NCBI GenBank assembly: GCA_037974665.1
Contig: CM075778.1
Span: 5,755,001-5,819,000, forward strand
Direction: 5' to 3'
Source of the DNA: Ehretia macrophylla
Taxonomy: Eukaryota; Streptophyta; Magnoliopsida; Boraginales; Ehretiaceae
DNA: 64,000 nucleotides
Below are positions 47,346 to 59,047 of this stretch, piece after piece. Each line of letters starts with the position of its first letter. The stretch's first letter is position 1. Under the pieces are notes generated by a model. The model saw only the letters and a list, made by a program, of their open reading frames with translations. It was not told the DNA's origin and did no database searches. The translations under genes and the position numbers were made by a program.

Positions 47346-48722
47346 ATCTAGGCCTGATTCTTTCCTGAACATGTTTGCAATTAGAATATTGTGTACTAGC
47401 CTATCTTTTTTTTTTTTTTTCTAAAAGGATAGTTTTAGTTGGACATGCATTTAAGTTTCAGAAAGTACATGAAAATGTGAATTATGTGAAATTTTACTTA
47501 GTGCCAACCAAAAATGTGGGTACAAAATGCTATGTATGACAAAGTGTCCTACCACGGGATTATATTGAGAACCTCCTATTGAAATCGTATGAGATACCTC
47601 TAGAGTCATGCAACACTTGATTAGTTTTCACCTATCGATTGTGTTTGTACCCTTAGTTCTGGCCCATGGATTGGATTTGTGCCTTTAATGAAGATGTCAA
47701 GTCCTCAATCAAATGATTGTGTTGTTCCACTTTGATTTGTAATTTATAATTAAATTAGTATCTAGATTTAAATGATAACTCGGGGTTAATCAATTTGTAC
47801 CTAATTGACATTTCTAACAATTATATGCTCATACTTCTGACATGGGTCTTGCTAGCTGGTCCGGGATTGTGGGCTAGAGTGTGACAATTAGCCTACAAGG
47901 AAAATATGATTAGTATTATTACTATGTGTGATAGAGTAAAACATCTTTAAATTAATATTCAATAAATTCATAATATTTTTTAAATAATAAAATTATCCAT
48001 TAATAATTTTGATAAAATTATAAGATAATAGATTTAAAATATTTTTTTTTTGCATTTAATAGACCCAGTTATTTTATAAATTAATAATTAGTTAAAAAGT
48101 ATATAATAAATTGACTATGAGGTTTTTTCAAAATATGAATCAACAATATCTTGTCTTTTGTTGAACTTTAAATCTAGATGAATCTTATTTTAACTGTGCA
48201 CAATGCGTCTAAAAGTCCTAGGGTTGTTTACTCATATTGCAATAAAAAGTTTTGAAGTGTCATTGATGCTTTGAGTAGTTTCTTGCGTTACACCACTTTT
48301 AAAGGTTATGTATGATTGTCAGCTCAATTTCAATTTTATCTTGAGAACGTCTTGTCATATTATTAATAATCTTACTTATACTAAAAAACTGTGTACCAGT
48401 GTCATTTTCACCAAACAAAATTGAAGAGATAGTTGACATATATTTTTTTTACGGTATCCTAACTCATTGATTGCAACTTAATTCATTAATGGCGTTTGCA
48501 TCTTTTCTTCTTGTTTTTTTTTTTTTTTGGCAAAATAAGCAAAGTTTGTATTTCTTAAAATGAAAAGTACATAGGTGGGTCCAAAGGACCAAAACAACAA
48601 CCTAGCATATTAAAAATCCAACCTTAAATGCACAGGCTAGGAGAAAAACAACCATTGTGCGACCTAATTGATATAAGCAACTGCTCTCACAATGACAACT
48701 TACACCAAACAAGGCCTAACAA

Positions 48723-49878
48723 TAGGGGTGGACCTGGTATATAACCAGTGCATGCCTATGCATGCACTGGATATTTTGATAATTTTACATATTTATATAT
48801 ATATATATAAAAAACCTGCACTAGATTCACTTTACCAAATACCCAAATTCTAGTTTCCTAACTCCACCATTGTCAACTTTCTGCTCTTGCACCCCTATTG
48901 ACAAGGTTTAGTTCTTCTTTGTTCGCTTTGCTTTTCCTTTTCTCTTTTGCCCTTGTTTATGTAACCACATATCTGTATGGTACATAGATCATGGAAGTAT
49001 ACTTGGAATACACCTTTACTCCAAAGTATTTTCAATGTCTTATCTTGTAGAATAAAAGAAGAAGACTAATAGTTAGTGAATAAATACTTACTCTTTTGTG
49101 GAATAAATTATATTGGATTTATATTTCTTGCTTTCAAACGTACTCCTCTGTCTCAGATTGAATATTGCCTTTGATTTTTCCTGGTTTAACAATAATATTT
49201 CTTTAATGGGTTGTCTTCTGTAGTAGGCGAGGTATGTGGTTGAGCAAAAATTGAAGAAATATAGCAGATACGAAATATGTATTTCATATTTTACTAGCTT
49301 TAGTCTAGCTCTTTTTATAGTTGATGTTTTGCCTCACTTTGATAGCTTTTGACATTCTGTTAGAATCAAGCATAACAGATTCCCTTAACTCCTTTTTTTG
49401 TTTGTTTATTTTTGCTATTTGTTTATTAGCTTAGTGGAACGATTAAATAGTTTTATTAGTATTTTTTCGGGGAAAAATCAATTTATTCCCTGAGATTTAG
49501 CATAAAGACCAAATAGGTCCCTGTAAAGTCATTTTTTTCAAAGCAACAGGGACCTGTTTGGTCTTTATACTAAATGTCAGGGACTAAATTGACTTAATCC
49601 CGTATTTTTTCACTTTGCCTTTCTGAGTGTTATTAGAAATATACTTGTAATCTCATCTTTTGGTTAGATTACCTTGGACAATGGGGCTACTAAGTCCCTC
49701 ATCTTCCAGTGGAGGTTCTTATGGCCCCCTACACATCTTTTATATACTTTTCGGTGAATTAATAAAATTTCGGAGGGAAATCTTCTCTTTTAATTAAAAA
49801 AAAAAAATGAGAGTCCCTGATACTCGATTTTTAACTCTCGGTGACTACCCTAAGTCCTGGTGCTTGGGTCCGCCCCTG
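48723..49878. mobile_element. hAT-type non-autonomous element, perfect 8-base TSD
   Basis: CCTAACAA is duplicated at 48715-48722 and 49879-49886. The ends are TAGGGGTGGACCT and, inverted, CAGGGGCGGACCC. At 1156 bases it has no transposase domain that I can see. It carries a smaller hairpin MITE at 49469-49601. Confidence 0.87.
49469..49601. mobile_element. Small hairpin MITE inside the hAT element
   Basis: GTATTTTTTC occurs on both sides (49459-49468, 49602-49611). Arms pair as GACCAAATAGGTCCCTG with CAGGGACCTGTTTGGTC. The 9-10 base duplication suggests a Mutator-like element. Confidence 0.82.
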
Positions 49879-50210
49879 CCTAACAACAAGCCTAATCAAG
49901 AAATTAACAACGAAGAAGGACAAACCTTCAAGAGAAGTACAATCAAATGAAATGAAACAAACAAGCAAACAAAGAAATAAAGATGGTGTCTCCATCTTTA
50001 TAAATTAATAATTATTAACTTATTGATAAATTAATATCTTGCTAAATTAATAAAATTTGATAGTCTATTATTATTTTAAAGAGATTATATTGTACAGTTT
50101 AGGCCCATAGTGGAAAGATTTCTTGTAGAATGTGAAACTACTTTACAATTGAAAAGTATTTGAAGTTGTGTGCATGACAAATAGGGGAAGCAGTGCATAT
50201 GTGGCATTAA

Positions 50211-50806
50211 GGCTCCGTTTGTTTACCATAAAATAATTTATTGGTTCTTAAAAAACATAATATTTTTTGGTGGTTGGTTGTTACACTAGAAAATATTTTT
50301 TGGTATTTAGAGGTAATAATAAAAAATTGATTAAAATTAATACTTTATGTTATTTTAAAATTATTAATAATTAATTAATTTATTAAAATTAATAGTTTAG
50401 TAATAAATATTTAAAGTAATTTTTAAATAATTAATTAACAAATAATTAATAAATTAATAATTTTAAAATTAATAATTATTTGATTATCAATTATCAATAA
50501 ATTATTAATGTAAAACTAAATTAGTTGAATAATTAATTAATATTTAATAAATGAATACAAAATCCTAAACTAGTTAAATCATTAGTTAATTAATTTTACT
50601 AATTAATTAGTCATTAAATTAAAATTAATTAATCCAATAAAAATGAATTAATTTCTATTTAATAATAATTTATTAAAAATGTGACGAGAGGTGAGTGAAA
50701 AATATTTTTTTCTCCTAAAAGAGATGAAAATATTTTACTTTTACTGGAAAATATTTTTCAATTTACTAATTTTTAAGAAAATATTTTACGTCAAACAAAT
50801 GAAGCC
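50211..50806. mobile_element. Tourist-like MITE, copy b
   Basis: The termini GGCTCCGTTTGTTTACCAT and, inverted, GGCTTCATTTGTTTGACGT are flanked by TAA and TAG. The interior is very AT-rich (ATTAATTAATTT repeats). It is the same family as 30504-30755, in opposite orientation. Confidence 0.72.
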
Positions 50807-50849
50807 TAGGTGTCTGAAGGTTTAACTAGTGAACATGATGTCAGAAGTC

Positions 50850-51069
50850 TTGAATTATTATTCACATGCCAAGTTCAATCATTTGATAAACTTCATGGGG
50901 AATATTTACGATAGTAGAACTAGTGTAAGGAGCATGATAAAAAGCTTAAATATGTATATTGAACGATTTAAAAATGAATCTCGCTTATACGTGCGGACAT
51001 GTTGAAAATAATAAATAAATGTAATAGTCATTTCTAATAGCTTGAACTTTTAGGTTAGGTGAGAAATTG
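50850..51069 (+). mobile_element. Fragment of the small TRIM family
   Basis: CGCTTATACGTGCGGACATG followed by TTGAAAATAATAAATAAATG and TAGCTTGAACTTTTAGGTTA matches the interior end and right terminal repeat of the 35420 element. The left repeat was not found. Confidence 0.5.
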
Positions 51070-51837
51070 AGTAGAAAGAAAGAAGACTGATTTGATATCC
51101 ATTATGAATGAGAGAACAAATGAGAAAGAAAGAAAGAGAATAACCGTATTTGGAAATGGGAGAGGAATGAATAAGAGGTGTCGTGTACTGGGGGGAGATA
51201 AGCGGCTAAGGTTTACACTTGGGTAAGGAAGGGTGAAAAAATTTGGATGTGAGTCTTTAACTCTCTGATAATAGAAATATTATTTTATTGCAATTGTATA
51301 TATTGAAAATAATATGATCTACTAACAACAGTGATTCTAGAAGAAAGATAAGATATACTTACATGTTAAAGTCCTAGTTTTTGGTTAGTTTTGGTTTTTT
51401 ACTCGAACATTTCACCCTACTCTTGGACGTTATGTATTTTTCTCTACATTCATCATGGTGAGACCTTAAAGCCCTACAATTGTTCTTCAACAAAAATGCA
51501 TAGATTTGACATCAAAGATTGGGTTAACTCTAACAGTTTTCCTATTTTTTTCTTACATTTAGAGAATTTGGTGCATTTCCCTATATTTAGAAATCCTCTA
51601 TTTCAGTTTTATTCTAAGAGTTCCATGTTTTTAACTAATCTTTTATTTAAGAAATTTCTACTTCAGTTTCACTTCAACTATGGATTTCTTATTGTTGTTT
51701 TAATTCAGTCTCTATTGTTATTTTAATAAACACATTACCTTAAATTTTTTTCTACTTATATATGTTCATTGTTCATGAAAATATTCTATATTTGATTACT
51801 AATATAATTTTTCATTACTATTATTATTATTATTATT

Positions 51838-51883
<46 letters not shown>

Positions 51884-52620
51884 TTCAATAAAATGTTTTT
51901 CAATAACTTTATGTTTTTTTATTTAAATTTGTTCATTGTTCATGTCAATATTATATTTTTAATTTACTAATGTTAGTTTTAATATATATTATTATTATAA
52001 TATTGATCATTTGAACATTAGGGTCATATAGGGAATTTGGAGAATTTGGATTTCTTGGATTTTTCATTTGACCCTAAAACTAGCCATTTTGTGGTTATTT
52101 TAGAGGGTGTCAAATGGTCCCCTTGGGTTGCGGGGGGAGAAGGAAAAAAATTGAAAAAATAAAGAAGAACGAATTGTTTTGAGCCGCGGTCCAAACCGCT
52201 ATTCCCAACGGCAACATAAATTACGAGTTGAATCGCAGTTCACGCGTGCCGATTTCATTTTGTTGGCTTGTTCGATGGTTTGAAAATATGAACCAACCCT
52301 AACCACCATGTATGTGCAAGATAAGACCGGCTTAGCATTTCAGCATGTGTGTCAAACCAGTGGGGGTTGATTCATGGTTAAACTCACTTGGCATGTATCT
52401 CTTATATATGAGAGAAAATTCACCACCTAATTTAAAATTTGCAAAATTAAAAATAAGTTTATTTCATTATTCATTAAATACACCCCATACCTTCATCAAA
52501 TTTTTGTGTCAAGCTTTACATGTGAATATATATATTTTATAAATGAATCTTTCAAGAATAGAAGTCAATTTACTTTATAAAAAAATATATGAATGAATGA
52601 TTTTATGGAATTCAACTAAT
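51070..52620. other. Intergenic, one uncharacterised open frame
   Basis: A 111-codon frame at 51391-51726 is rich in Phe, Leu and Ser and matches no family I know; base composition alone may explain it. The patch 52180-52280 is unusually GC-rich (GAGCCGCGGTCCAAACCGC) and may be TE-derived. No gene model is supported. Confidence 0.35.
51814..51881. repeat. Compound (ATT)n(GTT)n microsatellite
   Basis: About nine ATT/TTA units run directly into about thirteen GTT units. Confidence 0.92.
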
Positions 52621-52639
52621 TGCCTTGATTACTGTTAGG

Positions 52640-55095
52640 GCGTCCCTTACCTGTGATGCACTGTATTGTCTGAGTATAGTGTTAAATGACCAAGGACCGT
52701 TGCATTGACGCCCGAATATAGTGATAAATGGGTAAAGGTTCTCGCACCCTTATGGATGGGGGCGAATAAAGACGCTAGTCCAAAATAGAAAAGCAAGACT
52801 AGGGACTTGAAATATCGGGAGTCTAACAGGAAAACTTATGGAGGTAATTGATACTATGGAAATGAGAATGATTGATATACTATGCTTACAGGAAACAAAG
52901 TGGACTGGCGAGAAAGCTCGAGATATTGAAAGGGCAGGGTTTAAACTTTGGTACTCGGGTAAAGATAGGTCAAGAAATGAGGTAGACATATTTGTAAGCA
53001 AGGACCTAAAGGACGATATAGTAAATGTTAATAGATGTGGGAATAGAATAATGACACTTAAGGTAGTATTAGATGGAGAAACTTTAAATATTATTAGCAC
53101 TTATGCCCCTCAGGTCGGTTTAGGAACCCAAATTAAAGAGAAGTTTTGGAATGACTTAGAAGGATTGGTGCACGGAATACAACTAGGTGAAATGATTTTT
53201 ATGTAGGATGGGACAACAATGGATACATGAGTGTGCACAAGGGGTACGACTATAGGGATAGAAATGAAAAAGGTAAGGCTGTACTAGACTTTTCAGTACC
53301 ATATGACCTAATTGTTACCAATACTCTTTTTAAGAAGAGAGACAAGCACTTGGTCGCATATAAGAATGGTTTTTCAAGAACACAAATAGATTCCTTTCTG
53401 TCAAAGAAGAAAGATCGTTTGGTTTGTAAGGATTATAAGGTAATCCCAGGAAAAAGCCTAACTACTTAACATAGATTTCTATTTTTAGACATAAACGTTA
53501 AAAAATGGACAAGAAAAAAGATGGTTTATAAGTGTTTGAGGATTAGATGGTAGAACCTAAAAGGAGATAAACAAATAATGTTTAAGTCAAAAGCTTTAAA
53601 AGAATCTGTATGGGAGACAAATGAAAACGCAAATGATACGTGGGAACAAATGTCAGAGTGTATAAAAAGGATAGGAAATGATATGTTAAGAGAATCTAAA
53701 GGTGTCGTACCAACCCAAAAGGAGGCATGGTAGTAGAATAACGAAGTTCAAGATAAAGTTAAGGCCAAGAGAGAGTGTTATAAAATGTGTCAAAAAGATT
53801 GTAATCATGGAAATTTAAAGAGATACAAAGTAGTAAAACAAGGAAGCAAAGAAGGTAGTTAGCAAGACTAAAGCACAAGCATACGAGAAATTTTATAGGC
53901 TACTTGATACAAAAGAGGTATTTAAGCTTGCAAAAGTTAGGGAAAGGAAAACTAGGGACCTAAATCAGGTGAAATGTATTAAGGATGAAGATGATAAGGT
54001 ATTAGTCAAAGAAGATGAGATAAAAGATCGGTGGAAAAACTATTTTTACAAGCTCTTTAACGAGGGTCATTCTAGTAACATAAACTGGGGACAACTAAAT
54101 AGATCAGAAAAAGAGTTAAACCGCACATTTTACTGGCGAATAGGAAGAGAAGATGTTAAGGGGACACTTGAAAAGATGAAAGTTGAAAAAGTTGTAGGTC
54201 TAAATGGTATCCCAATTGAAGTATGGAGGTGCATGGATGGTGAGGGTATAACGTAGCTAAATAGGCTTTTCAGCGTAATTTTGAGGAATAAAAGGATGTT
54301 TGATGCCTGGCGGAAGAGTACCTTAGTTCCAATATACAAAAATAAAGGAGACATCCAGAATTGTGCCAATTACTGAGGAATTAAATTAATGAGTCACACT
54401 ACGAAACCTTGAGGAAAAGTAATTGAAAGGAGAATAAGGAAAAATAAAAGGATGTCAGAAAATCAATTTGGTTTTATGCGTAGAAGATCAACAATATAAG
54501 CTATCTTTTAACTAAGGAGGTTAATAAAACAATATCAAGGGAACTAGAAAAGCTTACACATGGTGTTTATTGACTTAGAGAAAGCATACGACCAAGTTCC
54601 TATGGAATTTTGTGGAGAGTGTTGGAGAAAAAAGGTGTTTGTTTAGCATACATTGAGGTGATAAAAGATATGTACGATGGAGCGATGACTAGCATAAGGA
54701 CGAGGGGAGGTGAGTCTAGTCTTTTCTTGATTACAATAGGACTACATCAAGGATTTGCCTTGAACTTGTTCCTTTCCGTACTAGTCATGGATGACCTCAC
54801 AAGCCAAATCCAAGATGCAGTACCGTAGTCCATGTTATTTGCGAATGATATTATTTTAATAGATGAGTCTAGAGAATATATAAATACTAAGCTAGAATTA
54901 TAGAGATTAACTTTATAATCTAAGGGTTTTAAGCTAAGCGGATCAAAAACATAGTATATAGAATGTATATTTGGCAAAAATAAGTCGATAAATGAGATAG
55001 ATGTAAGATTAGACTCAGAAAGAATACAAGAAAAAGAGAGTTTTAGATACTTGAGTTCTATAGTTCAACAGGATGGGAAGATTAATGTGGACATT
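52640..55095 (+). pseudogene. RTE-type LINE, part 1 (endonuclease and reverse transcriptase), broken
   Basis: The frame 52838-53206 begins MEVIDTMEMRMIDILCLQET, the start of an RTE-clade apurinic-type endonuclease (LQETKW motif), with IISTYAPQVG further on. The frame 53227-53469 continues with FSRTQIDSF and VIPGKSLTT. The RT follows at 53969-54256 and 54540-54850 (FIDLEKAYDQVP; LHQGFALNLF; MLFANDIILIDE). The catalytic ADD box is changed to AND. Multiple stops and a deletion near 53210 make it non-functional. It continues at 58816 after a solo LTR. Confidence 0.88.
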
Positions 55096-58000
55096 TATAA
55101 TGCCCCGATCCCTCACGAGACCGGGGTCCCCATCCCAAACCCAAGGCACGAAAATTTAGGAAAAACGGACAGAGTCTCCCCTATTTATAGGACAATCCGA
55201 AAACCTACGAATAATAGAATACAACTACAAAACTATAATCCAACATTCTCCATTCATTAGACACATAATCATGCAAAATACTTAAGCAGCATAGTACACT
55301 ATAAGTTATTACATCCCAACTACAACTACCAAGCTATATAAGGGTTGAATTGGTATCATAATCTTCCATACCACATAAATACATACAAGACCATGTAAGG
55401 TCTCAAAATAGAACTTATACAAAAGTAATATACTCTTCATATGCACATTTGAACAAGTCAACCTCACAAGAAAACATTCAAGGCACAAACTCAAGCAGTA
55501 TTTCTTCTTCTTTAACAACTAGCTGGGGCCCAACTTTTGCTTCTCCTGAAACATGTTAAATGAGGAGTGAGCAACAATGTTGCCCAGCGAGGGAGGTGAT
55601 GCAGCATACCGAGACGTGCAACAGGATATGCAACAGAATAATAGTATTTCCAACACCAAATAATACAAGTAAGTAAACAAGTAATTAACTACATTTTAAA
55701 AGGATACGGTTTCACTTCAAGTCTTCAATCTCAGACCACGAGCCACGAACTTCACGCTAATGCCGGCAAACCCATACACCAATAAGTTGAGATACTCCAG
55801 ATGTATCCCGATTCTACGACCCTTTCTTCTGAGGTAGGTCCATGCCCAGCAGGTGAACCATGCCTCTGGGGTAGTGGAGTATGCCTCAGCGAGAAGGGAA
55901 TAGGCACCATGGTAGTCGAAGGAGCACGGCAAGCCCGATGCCGCCCGTGTTTTTCGACCCTACCATGTCCAAAAAGGTTACGCAACCCTAAGTCAAGTCA
56001 TGAGAGCTAAGATTATCAAATAACACGTAAGAGGGACGACAAAGTAGGCCGCCCTCACAATTAGTCACAATAACATGAAAAGACTTAAGAGAACAAGTAA
56101 AATAATACATATAGACTTTAACAATTACTAAATAATTCAATTTAGAAATAATAAATCAAGTTAAGATGCACAAACGGATTAAAGACTCCCTCACCTCTAC
56201 CAAGCTCCAAGATGCCAGAAAGTAGTTTAAATTTACTCCAAAACCTCCTTTAGCTCGAATATGCAAATCCCTATTATATTCATATAAGTACAACACCTTA
56301 GCAATTAACTATGTTATTTCCACATTAGCACGTAATCCCAAGTAACCACATATTACTCATGAAGTGAACCCATGAAAACTAGCAGCAGTAGTTAACTTAG
56401 CTATTAACAACTAATTCTAATTTTTCGTTACACATCCTTGAATCTAAGTTGAACACTCTAAACATAGCAAATTAACCAATCAATAGAGCTTTTAGGTGAT
56501 AGATAAAGTTATCTCACATGAGGTAGTAGTAATTCAATAGAAGAGATGAAATATAAATAATTAGTGCTAATCACATATTAATCTAATACAAGTTCAACAA
56601 TTATTTAATCTAAAGGTAATTCTCGTAATGTTTTAAAACTAATCAAAACTAGGTTCCAATAAGGTTCAAACATTACATTCATTAGCAATGACTTTCAAAT
56701 ATTTACTACTTAAAAGTCTTCTAACTATACATTTTCTTACTTTCCGATGATTATTAGTTAGTGAATAATATTCAACTCAAACCAACATTCAAGCTCTTAG
56801 GTAGCTAACTTATTCAAGAAAGAAATGTTTCACTTAAGTCTTTATAACTAATATCAAATCATCCTAGTCGTATCATTAGCAGCACAACAAGCCTTAGTAT
56901 AACTTATAACTTATTATTTCACAAGTAAGACACGGGGTAGGGAAACCTATCTACCAATAACTTTAACAAGAACTTGACAGCAACTTAAAATAAGAACAAT
57001 TTCATCTCACATTCATAGTAGACTCAAGTTAAAGATAACATTTGACAAACCAATAAATAACTACTTCACAATTAACTTACATTCTAACTAAACCACTGCA
57101 CAATTAAACTAACTCTTCAATCTAAAATTAAATCATAAGCTTAAAGAATAAATGCTACACCAAAACACTTGTCTTCATTTCCAATCAAATGAGCATTCAA
57201 GATAAATATTATATCTAAATCACATGCATTTATAGTTGAACAATCATTTTCATGTAGGTAGTATGACGTTCAAGCTAATTACTTCATTTGAACAAGAAAC
57301 ACAACTCAGTTATGAACTAGTAACCAAAATAATAAATCAACATAATATACACTAACACTTAAACCTCAAATTCCAGCTTTAACTAAAATGAATCTCCTAG
57401 TCTCTACAACAAATATAACACAATAAACAAGCTAAAGTTAAGTATGAGGCCTAAAATCTCTATTTTCTCCTTTAAGTTCAATATGCCGAAACTAGTTTTA
57501 GCCAATGTTTAGTTAACTAAAGTATCTAACTATTCTCAATTACATTTTTGGAACCTAAACCAAATATTAAACTAGTATTTAAGGCTCTAATTGTATTAAT
57601 TCTAATGAGCGCATACAAAGAGGCATAAAAATCCACGTCCTCGGAATTCGATAAATTTTAACGTGGTACCGTTTTATCAACCCAACATCACATATCTATC
57701 ATTAGATTAAGGTTTTGAGCAAGATTTAAAGGGCCTGAGTGAATAGTGCCCATTAGACTAACTTTAACTAATTGATCTTGCATTTCAAGCATTGCCAACC
57801 TATTCAAGGCTCTAATCTAAGTTTAATAACTCCTAAATCACATGTATATAGCAACAAATTAAGCTAGAACACAAAGATTTTACTATTCACATTTTTTTAC
57901 TATTCATCACCTTCTACAATGTAACATTCACCATTCTAGCCATTCAAGATGCTAACTAACTTCAAAAGAGTACTCTACAACATCAATAAGAGGTACTACA

Positions 58001-58815
58001 AGCATCTATGAGCAAAGATATAACAATAATCAACAATTGTAAAAACCCTAGAAATTTAAATGCATATAACATGAAATCTCTCTCACATACCAAGTTGTAG
58101 GAGCTTTGTAGTACTCTAGGATACCTCAATCCATCTCCAAGACCAAGATAGAAGATCCAATTGGAAAGATTTGAGGACATTTTCTGTTCTATTTTTTTTC
58201 TCATGAAAATTGGCCCTAAGGCTATTTTTTTTCCTCTTTTGTTTTATTTTTTCCTTGCTTGGTTTGGCTTATAAAAGAAAAGATGACAAGGTCAATGGGT
58301 TTGGTCAATGGGTATGGTATTTGGGTCAAATAGTTGTAATTGGATCAAATAATAAGTATATAGGTTAATGAAATGTTAATTTAAAAGCTGAAAATACTAT
58401 TCATTAGAGAACACTAATCCAACTTTTATTTAACTTTCCCGAAATATTATGCACGCAAACTCAATGAACGTATGACACATAAATGACAAGTAAGTAAGGA
58501 AAAATATAAAATTCAGAAAAAGAAGCAGAAAATTTTCATTTCCGGACTTGAGTTATTTAAGCAATTAGTGAAAAAATAATCGAATCTAACACTTCAAATA
58601 CAAATTAATAAATATAATGATTTTAATATTAAAATAGTTACCCTATTTAATTTTACTAAACTCTATTCGCACGTATTTCAAAAATATAACAAATAGTGCA
58701 ATTAATGAATGAATTGAATTAAGTTATTCACTTAATCATAAATAAACTTTTAAAGTAGCACATAAATATATGCAAATATGTACTGTATATTATATGCTAG
58801 GTCTGGGTCATCACA
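55096..58815 (-). mobile_element. Solo LTR, 3.7 kb, inserted in the RTE LINE, perfect TSD
   Basis: ACATT lies on both sides (55091-55095, 58816-58820). The plus-strand left end TATAATGCCCCGATCC is a mutated TGTAATGCCCCG, and the right end is GGGTCATCACA. On the minus strand the LTR therefore starts TGTGATGACCCAGACC, typical of long LTRs of Tekay/Del-type chromoviruses (lineage inferred). No second LTR or internal domain is present. Removing it rejoins the LINE at the same phase. Confidence 0.87.
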
Positions 58816-59047
58816 ACATTGATCACAGAATAAAAGCAAGATGGACGAAGTGAATAAATGCGTCAGGAATTTTGTGTTATCGAAAAATACTACTTAAGCT
58901 AAAAAGAAAGTTCTATAAGATAGCCATTAGGCCTGCTATGTTATATGGTTTGGAGTGTTGGACAGTGAAATATCAGCATGTTCATAAAATATCGGTGGTT
59001 GAGATGAGAATGTTGAGATAAATGTGTAGCAAAATTAGGAAGGACAA
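58816..59047 (+). pseudogene. RTE-type LINE, part 2 (C-terminal domain)
   Basis: The frame resumes with IDHRIKARW, then KRKFYKIAIRPAMLYGLECW, then VVEMRMLR, the conserved block after RT in RTE elements. It is cut at 59047 by a second LTR, with GACAA at the junction. The 3' end is not visible in the window. Confidence 0.88.

Larger units (their letters stand above)
48514..49985 (-). pseudogene. L1-type LINE 3' end, split by a hAT element
   Basis: The T-run at 48514-48528 followed by GGCAAAATAAGCAAAG is the reverse complement of the usual plant L1 tail (CTTTGCTTATTTTGCC plus poly-A). Coding sequence is too decayed to follow. The body resumes after the hAT element at 49887. Confidence 0.5.
45988..50064. 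mobile_element. Large foldback element interrupted by later insertions
   Basis: Left arm 45988-46500 pairs inverted with two pieces on the right. The outer pair is 45990-46060 with 49985-50062 (AAATTTTATTAATTTA...GATAT). The inner pair is 46190-46410 with 47995-48240, at roughly 75-80% by eye, including the shared blocks CTCATAGTCAATTTATT and TATTATCTTATAATTTTATC. The right arm is split by a LINE tail that itself holds a hAT element. The loop holds a Copia-type LTR. No transposase is visible. Confidence 0.72.

Noticed and set aside
55717-56010. Three overlapping frames in the 3.7 kb solo LTR
   Set aside because: Same cause: a locally GC-rich stretch of a non-coding LTR.
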